Of a stretch of 64,000 nt of DNA, positions 34,736 to 42,489 are shown piece by piece; the stretch's first letter is position 1, and every line of letters begins with the position of its first letter. The stretch is taken from positions 62,001 through 126,000 of the forward strand of contig JANPCX010000061.1 of the NCBI GenBank assembly GCA_031431125.1, read 5' to 3'. This stretch comes from JANPCX01 sp031431125. GTDB taxonomy: Bacteria; Pseudomonadota; Gammaproteobacteria; Burkholderiales; Burkholderiaceae_C. A program made the position numbers and the translations under genes. A model generated the notes under the pieces. It worked only from the letters and a program-made list of their open reading frames with translations, was not told the DNA's origin and ran no database searches.

Positions 34736-36400
34736 TCAACGGGTGTAGCCGTGAGGCCAGGTGATGCCATAGTTGCCCGAGACGCCGGGCTGGGCGGCGG
34801 GGTTGGTCAGCTTGATGAAGGAGGCACCGAGGATGGGCAGGCCGAGCTGTGTGCTGAAGTCGAGCGTGTCGATGGATCCCCACCCATTCACAGGGATGAA
34901 CTGTGTGACGGAGGCTTTTTGGGCTACAGAGGCCGACAGCGCGGTCAGCTCCGCATTGCCAAAACTCACCACAGGAACCACGCCGCAAAGACGAACGACT
35001 TGATAAACACCCATGATCACAGGGGCGACGGCTCGAATTGCCTCACGGTCTCGAACTTCGTATGGAAACCCGGAACAGAATTGATCACCCGATACCGCTG
35101 CGCCCCGGAAGCCACCAGAGTAAAAGTACTGGCTGTATGGCAACGGAGATGGCCCGACCCCGACCAACACCTCGGGCCGCGGTGGGACCACCGAAAATAC
35201 ACCCCCATCACCGAGGGGCACGCGGCGGTAGTCCACGGCCACGCTGTAGCGTTTGGTCGGCATAGAGAACCCCCAGTCGGTCTTGGCTGAAATGGCGGGT
35301 TCAGTGGTGAACTGATTTTTGACCGACTTCACTGCCAAGGTTTGCGTCAAGTCGCCCGCCGTCCGGCGGGCATTGAGCGCTGAGGGCGCGAGGTAGTAAG
35401 GCGTGGACAAGTCCGGTAGGTCAGCGAACTGCGCTTGCAACACCGCCGCCTCGGTCAATTGACTGAGTACACCGTCAACGGTTTTGCTGCGCCCGGCCAA
35501 TCCCGCTGATACCAACAGCGGATCGGCAGTAAACCGCTCAGGCTGCGCCACCGCCTCGCTGCTTTGAGGAAAGAGCACATAGTTGCCCCGCGCCGATTGG
35601 CCGCTGCTGTTCACAGCGGTGAAGGCGGTGGCCGATCCAGAGAAGGTGGTGGAACCGGGCACGTCGATGATGTACCAGCTGCCCATCAGCCCACCGGTGG
35701 GCGTCGCAAAACCACGTCTGGCTGCTTCGGCTTCGCTGCTGGTGTCGGTGAGCATGGCCGCGTCTGTGACGCTTTGCGTGCAGGGAGCGACGCCATTGAC
35801 ATGCTTAATCGATGTATAGAGTGCCGAGCGTGTGTTGTTGCCTACGCCATAGGCCTCATTGGACGGAATGTCCGCCATCACAATGGCCTCCACATAACCT
35901 TCTCGGGTGTTGTTGGTTTGGACTGCGGGTGTCCACTGGGGGTTCAACCGCCCGGTGGAAAACGGTTGCCCTTGACTCGGAATGCGTGGAGAGGTGCAGC
36001 TGTTGTCCGAAGTGACGATTTGCGCTTTGCCATCGCTGCCCGCCAGCACTGCGCCCGTCCACACATCACCTGGCGAGAGCAGCAACACCAGATCCAGCAA
36101 GGTGTCGGCGTTGCCCGCACCCCGGTAGCGCAGCTTCACGGCTTTGCCGTTGTTGACGTCGGTGTTGACCAGATGCAGCACCGACATTTGTCCACCTTGG
36201 GCCGTGAAGTACGGCACCACCAAAACATGGCCAGGGCCGCTCTCGGCCATTTGGAAACGAACCGCATCGGTCGCACCCAGTTGGCTGGCCGTGGGGGTGC
36301 TGCCAGTGCCTGGAATGACACCTGCCGTGGCCAGGCTACAGGCTGCGATCGCGCTCAAGACAAAAACGCGGTGGCCCCATCGTTGACAAGTACGTTTCAT
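34736..36400 (-). CDS. Exported surface-type protein, tandem paralogue 3
   Basis: 554 residues. The signal peptide (MKRTCQRWGHRVFVLSAIAA) differs from those of the other two copies. The mature part starts ATAGVIPGTGSTPTASQLGA and then follows the family pattern through GKAVKLRYRGAGNADTLLD to GNYGITWPHGYTR. I choose the ATG at 36400 with AGGGAA seven bases upstream. A longer frame to 36481 would overlap the beta-propeller gene and adds no signal. It is the first paralogue after that gene, separated by 77 bases. Confidence 0.85.
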   Translation of the reverse strand: MKRTCQRWGHRVFVLSAIAACSLATAGVIPGTGSTPTASQLGATDAVRFQMAESGPGHVLVVPYFTAQGGQMSVLHLVNTDVNNGKAVKLRYRGAGNADTLLDLVLLLSPGDVWTGAVLAGSDGKAQIVTSDNSCTSPRIPSQGQPFSTGRLNPQWTPAVQTNNTREGYVEAIVMADIPSNEAYGVGNNTRSALYTSIKHVNGVAPCTQSVTDAAMLTDTSSEAEAARRGFATPTGGLMGSWYIIDVPGSTTFSGSATAFTAVNSSGQSARGNYVLFPQSSEAVAQPERFTADPLLVSAGLAGRSKTVDGVLSQLTEAAVLQAQFADLPDLSTPYYLAPSALNARRTAGDLTQTLAVKSVKNQFTTEPAISAKTDWGFSMPTKRYSVAVDYRRVPLGDGGVFSVVPPRPEVLVGVGPSPLPYSQYFYSGGFRGAAVSGDQFCSGFPYEVRDREAIRAVAPVIMGVYQVVRLCGVVPVVSFGNAELTALSASVAQKASVTQFIPVNGWGSIDTLDFSTQLGLPILGASFIKLTNPAAQPGVSGNYGITWPHGYTR

Positions 36401-36477
36401 GCGCAATTTCCCTGAGCAGATGCATTCATTTTTTTGATTGCGTTTTGTTGTCAATGTCCGAGACCACCGCGTCAAAC

Positions 36478-38712
36478 TCACCAGGCAAAGGAAGCAAAGG
36501 TGCTTGCTTCCATGCCAGGCACGAAGTAATGCAACATGTCACCAATTTGCAGCGACCTGTCTTCCCCCACCCAGCGGTAGCCCGTGGTTTGCGACAAGGG
36601 TGCGAGCAGCTTCATGGTTCGGGTGGTGGCGTCCACTTCGAAACGCTGAAATGCTGATGAAGGCAAATACTGCACACCGGCGGTGGTGGCGAGGTATTGG
36701 ATGGACAGAACAGGCAGCACCACCCTTGTTTGGTTGCCGCGTGTAAAGAGATCGATACCATGGCGCGAGGCGTCGAGCGCTGATCGACTGCCTGCTGCGC
36801 CGATGGTCACGGTTGACCTCTGCGTGGGTTTGCTTGGGTCAGCCACATCAAAAAGCGCCACCTTCACGCCGGTGGTGATGCCGCGCTCGTCGGCATCTTT
36901 GCCAACACCCAGCAACAAGCCGCTGCCGCTGGGCCCGACGGGAAACAGGTAGTCGGAGAAGCCCGCGATGGTCAACTCGCCTGTCGTCTTAGGGTCGTTC
37001 GTTTTGGACAAGTCCAGGATGTAGAGCGGATCCACCTGGCGGAAGGTGACCACATACCCACGATCACCAATGAAACGCACCGCATACACCTGCTCACCCG
37101 GTTTGCCTATGGCTTGCGGGCGCTCTTTGTTGGGGAGCTGACCGACCGCTTGCAGTGACTTGCCTGTGGTGGCTTCGCGCAATACCGTGAGCGTGGCAGG
37201 TGACGGCGCCGGTGCGGTGGGACTACTGGCATCGCTCAACACGCCCCAGCCCCATTGACCGGTGAAGGTCAACACCCGCAAGTGGCCGTTGTATTCGCTC
37301 ATGCGGTAGGAGCGCTGCTGGGTGCTCCAACCCAAATGCCCGATGACAGAACCCGAACCACGGAAATCCACTGTGGCGACCGGGTCGTTGGGTCCCTTGA
37401 CGAGCGCAAACTTGTGAATGTCAGTGCTGACCTGTGCCGGATAGACCAAGCGACTTCCAGACCAAAGCGGCGCAATGGCGTAGCCAGTAGTCGCCAGGTA
37501 GAGCGCATTGGTGGACATGTAAAGCGTATCGCTGCCACCAATGAAACAACGGCTGCTGCGCTGCAACGTGGGGGACGACAGGTCCAGCACGGTGATGTTG
37601 GTGATTTCCAGGCCGTAACTTGCGTTTTTGGGTTCGATGAAACAGTCGGTCTCTTGCACCAAGGGGCTGGCTGTGCTGTTGTTGATGCTGATGGTTGGCA
37701 ACAGGTCAGCAACAGTCACCCTTCTCATCGCGGCCTCGCGCTCCGCCGTGGGCGCATTCCATGGCAGTGCATCCACGGCCAGGGCCGGTGTGAACTGGGT
37801 GACCAGCACCAGGGAATTTCCAATCAGGCGACTGCCCACCAAACTGCCTTCAATCCGCAGCTTGTCGCTGACAACAGGCAGGCTGGGATTGGCAACATTC
37901 ACGATGTCCAGCAACACGGTAGACCGCGTCTGAGACGGGGCGAAGCCCAACAAGACCGTGCTGTCACAGGTGGGCGCGGGTGCGCAGACGTTCAACGACA
38001 TCGCACGTTGGGAAGATCCCAACACAGACAGGCGGGCCGGTACGTTGGTCAAGTACATGCCTGTGTAGGCAGCACTCGCGCCAGTGTCGCCATTGAGAGG
38101 CAGCCGTGCAGTCAGCTCCGTTGTGCCCGTGGGCAGCACGCGACGAACCGCGACATGGGCGGCCCCTTGAGTTTTGTCCAGTGTGGCGATGATGGAACCG
38201 TTGCTTTTGATGGTGTCGTCTTCATCCACACCTTCTTCTTGAATCACGGTGCTGGAGCGCTCAGGCGCAGGCGCAGGCGCGCCTGCGCTAAACACCGCGC
38301 CCGAAGAGGTCCGGTCGCCTGTCGTAGAAAAGTCCACATAGTTCGACCTTCTTTCAGCACGCAACTGCTGACGCTGCTCCAGCTTGGCTTTGACATAGGC
38401 CAACAACTCTCCTGGCTGCGAGGCTTGCAGGTTGCGTTTGACTGTGGGTTCCTCTACTGAGCTTGCGGGAGGTTCTTGAGTGACAGTCACCACCGGGCTC
38501 GCTGGGGGATCTTGATTGACATTTGCCGCAGGCCCTGTTGCCGAGCCACCCGCGTCAGACGCCCCGCCTCCACCACCACCGCAGCCTGAAAGCACCCACG
38601 CCAACGCCAAGGCAAGTACCAAGGCAAGCACCGTAGCCGGCACCTGCACGAGCCAAGTCCCCCTGCCCATCTGCTGCTCACGCTCCTGCGCAGCACTGTG
38701 TTTTTGCTCCAT
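36478..38712 (-). CDS. Lipoprotein with C-terminal beta-propeller domain
   Basis: About 744 residues. The lipoprotein signal ends in LSGCGGGGGG (Cys near residue 45), so it is likely outer-membrane anchored. After a Gly/Pro/Val linker comes STVIQEEGVDEDDTIKSNGS, the hallmark of the secreted beta-propeller family (Pfam Beta_propel, COG4880). Propeller blades follow to the C-terminus, including QVYAVRFIGDRGYVVTFRQV and GLLLGVGKDADERG. The second of two adjacent ATGs (38712) has AGGAG at the best distance. It is the first gene of the leftward run that contains the three paralogues, which suggests a joint role at the cell surface. Confidence 0.87.
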   Translation of the reverse strand: MEQKHSAAQEREQQMGRGTWLVQVPATVLALVLALALAWVLSGCGGGGGGASDAGGSATGPAANVNQDPPASPVVTVTQEPPASSVEEPTVKRNLQASQPGELLAYVKAKLEQRQQLRAERRSNYVDFSTTGDRTSSGAVFSAGAPAPAPERSSTVIQEEGVDEDDTIKSNGSIIATLDKTQGAAHVAVRRVLPTGTTELTARLPLNGDTGASAAYTGMYLTNVPARLSVLGSSQRAMSLNVCAPAPTCDSTVLLGFAPSQTRSTVLLDIVNVANPSLPVVSDKLRIEGSLVGSRLIGNSLVLVTQFTPALAVDALPWNAPTAEREAAMRRVTVADLLPTISINNSTASPLVQETDCFIEPKNASYGLEITNITVLDLSSPTLQRSSRCFIGGSDTLYMSTNALYLATTGYAIAPLWSGSRLVYPAQVSTDIHKFALVKGPNDPVATVDFRGSGSVIGHLGWSTQQRSYRMSEYNGHLRVLTFTGQWGWGVLSDASSPTAPAPSPATLTVLREATTGKSLQAVGQLPNKERPQAIGKPGEQVYAVRFIGDRGYVVTFRQVDPLYILDLSKTNDPKTTGELTIAGFSDYLFPVGPSGSGLLLGVGKDADERGITTGVKVALFDVADPSKPTQRSTVTIGAAGSRSALDASRHGIDLFTRGNQTRVVLPVLSIQYLATTAGVQYLPSSAFQRFEVDATTRTMKLLAPLSQTTGYRWVGEDRSLQIGDMLHYFVPGMEASTFASFAW

Positions 38713-38741
38713 CATCACTCTCCTGATGTTTGTTCGAACCA

Positions 38742-38777
38742 CGAGATAAATCCTCGATGTGTGATAATATCCCACAC
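38742..38777. promoter_or_regulatory. Inverted repeats in the divergent promoter region
   Basis: Two small dyads lie between the beta-propeller gene and the DUF6502-type gene: CGAG-N7-CTCG (38742-38756) and GTGTG-N9-CACAC (38759-38777). The second encloses GATAATAT, a possible -10 box. They could be operators for a regulator, perhaps the adjacent helix-turn-helix-like protein. Confidence 0.3.
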
Positions 38778-38817
38778 GTCATAACTCCACGTCAAGCCCT
38801 TCGTGTTGAAATAAGCC

Positions 38818-39648
38818 GTGACTGATCGATCAAGCCTTGTCCTCTCCAGCGTGCTGCGGCTCTTCAAGCCAGCCGCACGCTTGCTGCTGCGCCATGGGGT
38901 GAGCTACCGCTCGTTCTGCATTCCTTTGAAGCGGGTTTTCCTGGAGGCCGCCGAGCAAGAGCTGGACTCGCGCCAGATGCCCAAGACCGACAGTGCACTC
39001 ACCCTGCTGTCGGGCGTGCACCGGCGTGATGTGAGGGAATTGCTGCGGGACGCCGCGCCCTCTGGAGCGACTGCGGCACGCCAACCCAAGAGCTTGGCCT
39101 CAGAAGTGGTCGCGCGCTGGATGTTCGAGCCCGCCTACCGCCATCTGGCGGGCAAACGCAAAGGGCCGGCCCGCCCTTTGACACGTGGCCCACAAGCCGG
39201 CAGCTTCGACAGCCTGGTGACCAGCGTGAGCCAGGACATTCGACCGCGTGCCATGCTCGATGAACTGCTGCGTTTGGGCGTGGTGAAAGAAACAGAAGAA
39301 GGCGTGGAACTTGTCGCCGACGGATTCATTCCGCGCGAAGGTTTCACCGAACTCTCTTCTTTATTTGCTGACAACCTGCACGACCACCTGGCCGCGGCGA
39401 CGGCCAATCTGCAAGGAGACGCGAACTTCTTGGAACAGTCGATTTTTGTCGATCAGATCACCGCCGCCTCTGCAGCTCAGTTGCAAAAAGCCGCGGTGCT
39501 GGCTTGGAAGCAGGCGTTTCAAACCGTGATGAGCCAAGCGCAAGAACGTTTCGATGCCGATGCGGAGCAAGCCGAACCCGAGGAGCGCAACCAGCGCGCT
39601 CGTTTTGGCATTTACTTCTACAACACCCCTATGGACGGAAAAGACTGA
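38818..39648 (+). CDS. DUF6502-type protein with helix-turn-helix-like N-terminus
   Basis: 276 residues, translation from GTG at 38818. The N-terminal part (SALTLLSGVHRRDVRELL near residues 61-78) looks like a winged helix recognition region and matches what I know of DUF6502. The remaining part is mostly helical, with conserved RARFGIYFYNTPM at the end. There is no signal peptide. The stop overlaps the lipoprotein ATG (TGATG), so the two are coupled. A regulatory role is inferred, not shown. Confidence 0.72.
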   Translation: MTDRSSLVLSSVLRLFKPAARLLLRHGVSYRSFCIPLKRVFLEAAEQELDSRQMPKTDSALTLLSGVHRRDVRELLRDAAPSGATAARQPKSLASEVVARWMFEPAYRHLAGKRKGPARPLTRGPQAGSFDSLVTSVSQDIRPRAMLDELLRLGVVKETEEGVELVADGFIPREGFTELSSLFADNLHDHLAAATANLQGDANFLEQSIFVDQITAASAAQLQKAAVLAWKQAFQTVMSQAQERFDADAEQAEPEERNQRARFGIYFYNTPMDGKD

Positions 39649-40241
39649 TGAGCCCGGTTCAACTCGTGGTCCGCACGGCTGCGGCCGCTGCTTGGAGGTG
39701 TGCACTACTGGTGTGTTTGGCCGTCATGGCGGGCTGTGGTCCGGGTACCGGTGGGACCGGGACGGGATCGACCTCATCACCACTGGACTTTTTCGGCGCC
39801 ACTCCAGCCAACATCTGCACCACAGGCCCCACATTGGTGCTGGCCTGCCCACCTCCCAGTAACCCGGGTACGGTCGGCGCGATCAACCCACCGTCTGTTG
39901 CCAATGGCACGGACGGCGTCTTGTTCTCCACCACCGAGGGTGCCGACATCAACTTGGTCCTCAGTGGAAACCGCGCCATCTTGAACGACAGGTGTTTGAG
40001 TTTGACTTTCGAGGGCGATTGGGGAACGGTTGGAGGCAACGACGCGCGCTTCTTTGGTCAATACACCGTTGGGAGCAATGCCGCCACCACATTGAGTTCG
40101 TTGACTGCGCAAACGGCTGGCACGGACAACAAGAGTTTGAGCGTCCTACTCCGTGACGCGAATGGACGCGTGGTGATTGGGCCTGTGACGCTGCGACGCG
40201 TGTTCGCACCAACCAGCAATCCGGCTGCATGCAACCGCTAG
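39648..40241 (+). CDS. Small lipoprotein of unknown function
   Basis: 197 residues with a signal peptide and lipobox VMAGC (Cys near residue 28), then a Gly/Thr-rich linker. The mature part looks like one beta-sandwich domain: SLTFEGDWGTVGGNDARFFG, with cysteines that may pair. The start overlaps the DUF6502-type stop by one base. Its own stop codon TAG lies inside the CTAG end of the mobile element that follows, so that insertion kept the reading frame end intact. Confidence 0.72.
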   Translation: MSPVQLVVRTAAAAAWRCALLVCLAVMAGCGPGTGGTGTGSTSSPLDFFGATPANICTTGPTLVLACPPPSNPGTVGAINPPSVANGTDGVLFSTTEGADINLVLSGNRAILNDRCLSLTFEGDWGTVGGNDARFFGQYTVGSNAATTLSSLTAQTAGTDNKSLSVLLRDANGRVVIGPVTLRRVFAPTSNPAACNR

Positions 40242-40402
40242 TGCAGTGTTTGACTCTTGATGGAACAAATAAAAATGATGCGTTTTGGGTCAGGGCAAGG
40301 CGCAAACCACAGCGATACCCTTGGTATCGCGAGGATTTGCAACGCGGCCATGGCCCAAAAGGCGCGTTTTTATGTTCCAGATAGCGTGAAACACTGCACT
40401 AG
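40238..40402. mobile_element. CTAG-bounded palindromic (MITE-like) element, copy B
   Basis: 165 bp with perfect 14-bp terminal inverted repeats CTAGTGCAGTGTTT. The centre 40295-40345 is an inverted copy of the core of the element at 26274: 25 and 23 identical bases around a variable 2- or 3-base tip. Inner arms with TTTTGGG and GGAACA also pair, so the whole element can fold into one long hairpin. It has no coding capacity. It fills the gap between two convergent genes, ending 13 bases before the prpE stop. Confidence 0.8.
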
Positions 40403-40415
40403 GGATTGTCTTGCC

Positions 40416-42323
40416 TCAGTGCTCGTTGGACGGTCTCAGCAAGTCGCGGATTTGCTGTAAAGCGGCGGGATCGTCCATGGTGGTCAGGTCACCCGGATCA
40501 CGTTGCTCGCACACCGCCGATATGGCGCGGCGAAGCATTTTTCCTGAGCGCGTTTTGGGCAACAAGCTGACAAAGTGAACCCGGGACGGGCGTGCCACCG
40601 CACCAAGCTGATGATCCACCGTTTTCATCACCTCGCCCTCCAGCGCCAAGCGGGCTGAAGAATCAGTCAGCACGCCGTTGTCCTTGGGCACCACAAAGGC
40701 CATCGCGACCTGGCCCTTTAAGGCGTCGGCCACACCCACCACCGCCACTTCAGCCACACCCGGGTGGCTGCTGATGCTTTCCTCAATTTCCCGGGTACCC
40801 AAGCGGTGGCCCGCCACATTGATGACGTCGTCGGTGCGGCCCAGGATGAAGTAATAGCCGTCTTCATCGCGCACGGCCCAGTCAAAGGTGCTGTAGATCA
40901 TTCGCCCCGGAACACTCTTCCAATAGGTGTTCACAAAACGTGCATCGTCGCGCCACACGGTTTGCATGCACCCGGGCGGCAGTGGGCCTTCAATGGCGAG
41001 CACGCCTTTTTGATTCGGCCCGGTGAGTTCTTCGCCTGTGGCCTCGTTCAGCAACTTCACGTTGTAGCCATACATGGGCACACCGGGGCTGCCCCATTTG
41101 CTCTGGGCAGGCTCTACACCCTGAGCCAGTGACAGAATCGGCCAGCCGGTTTCGGTTTGCCAGTAGTTGTCGATGATGGGTTTGCCCAAGGCCGCTGCGA
41201 TCCACTGGGCCGTGGGCTCGTCCAGCGGCTCGCCCGCCAAGAAGAGGGCGCGCAGTGAACTCAGGTCGTATTGCTTCAAGAATTTGGGGTCTTGTTTTTT
41301 CAGCACCCGCACCGCCGTCGGCGCGCTGAACATCACGGTCACCTTGTACTTCTCAACCAAGCGCCACCAAATGCCGGCGTCAGGGCGGGTTGGTAAACCT
41401 TCATACAGGACGGTGGCCATGCCTGCGATCAAGGGGCCGTAAATGATGTAGCTGTGGCCCACCACCCAACCTATGTCGCTGGTGGAAAAATAGGTTTCAC
41501 CCGCGTGGCCGCAGTAAATGTGTTTCATGCTGGCCGCCAAGGCCACGGCATAACCACCGGTGTCGCGCTGCACCCCTTTGGGTTTGCCTGTGGTGCCGCT
41601 GGTGTAGAGGGTGTAGCTGGGCGCGGTGGCATCCAACCACACACAGGGCACCACCGTCTGGAGGTGTGTTTCGCGCAAGGCGGCGTAGTCCACATCACGC
41701 TCAGGCACCAAGGTCATCGGGCTCAAGCCACGGCTGACCAACAAGACCTTGCTGGGTTGATGCTTGGCCAGTGCAATCGCCTCGTCCAGCAGCGGCTTGT
41801 AAGGCACCACCTTGCCCGAGCGGCTGCCCGCATCGCTGCTGACGATCACCGAAGGCTCTGCATCATCAATGCGGTTGGCCAAGCTGCCACTGGCAAAACC
41901 GCCAAACACCACCGAATGAATGGCGCCAATGCGAGCACATGCCAGCATGGCAAAAGCAGCCTCGGCCACCATGGGCATGTAAATCAGCACGCGATCGCCT
42001 TGTTTTACGCCCAAGGCGAGCAAACAAGCGGCCATGCGCTGCACCTCGGTGTGCAATTCGGCGAAGGTGTAAACAACTTCGGAATCGGTTTCCGACGACA
42101 CCGCAATCAGCGCGGCCTGCTGTGCCCGATGCGGTAAATGCCGGTCCACGGCGTTGTGGCAGAGATTGAGCTGGCCACCGACAAACCATTTCGCGAACGG
42201 CGGTTGGCTGTGGTCGCACACCTGCTGGAAAGGCTGGTGCCAGTCGATCAAGGCGGCTTGTTCAGCCCAGAAAGCATCACGCTCGTGGAGTGAACGCTGG
42301 TAAAAGTCGGCGTAGCGGGTCAT
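40416..42323 (-). CDS. prpE: Propionyl-CoA synthetase
   Basis: Activates propionate to propionyl-CoA with ATP. 635 residues. The N-terminal ACS domain begins YADFYQRSLHERDAFWAEQA. The AMP-binding core is TLYTSGTTGKPKGVQRDTGG, followed by DIGWVVGHSYIIYGPL and DNYWQTETGWPI. The hinge and catalytic lysine are in FILGRTDDVINVAGHRLGT and LPKTRSGKMLRR. The VQRDTGGYA context favours PrpE over acetyl-CoA synthetase. The ATG at 42323 matches the family start; the longer frame is rejected. No other prp gene is nearby, so it may feed the methylcitrate pathway encoded elsewhere. Confidence 0.93.
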   Translation of the reverse strand: MTRYADFYQRSLHERDAFWAEQAALIDWHQPFQQVCDHSQPPFAKWFVGGQLNLCHNAVDRHLPHRAQQAALIAVSSETDSEVVYTFAELHTEVQRMAACLLALGVKQGDRVLIYMPMVAEAAFAMLACARIGAIHSVVFGGFASGSLANRIDDAEPSVIVSSDAGSRSGKVVPYKPLLDEAIALAKHQPSKVLLVSRGLSPMTLVPERDVDYAALRETHLQTVVPCVWLDATAPSYTLYTSGTTGKPKGVQRDTGGYAVALAASMKHIYCGHAGETYFSTSDIGWVVGHSYIIYGPLIAGMATVLYEGLPTRPDAGIWWRLVEKYKVTVMFSAPTAVRVLKKQDPKFLKQYDLSSLRALFLAGEPLDEPTAQWIAAALGKPIIDNYWQTETGWPILSLAQGVEPAQSKWGSPGVPMYGYNVKLLNEATGEELTGPNQKGVLAIEGPLPPGCMQTVWRDDARFVNTYWKSVPGRMIYSTFDWAVRDEDGYYFILGRTDDVINVAGHRLGTREIEESISSHPGVAEVAVVGVADALKGQVAMAFVVPKDNGVLTDSSARLALEGEVMKTVDHQLGAVARPSRVHFVSLLPKTRSGKMLRRAISAVCEQRDPGDLTTMDDPAALQQIRDLLRPSNEH

Positions 42324-42489
42324 GGGTGTCTCCGGTGCGCCGTGGCACAGCACGGACGTCGTTGTTGTTGACCAATGGCTCAACTGTCCTCGATTGCACG
42401 CCAGCTGGCTGACGGCTGTCTGACACACTCAGTGAGCTCGCGGTCCTGGGCTTGCACACCGCCGCCCACGGTCGATGGCCAACCGAGGG

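Noticed and set aside
38730..38760. TTCGAACC-like bases that recall a tRNA T-loop
   Set aside because: No acceptor, D or anticodon stems can be formed around it; the same holds for a similar match near 30785.
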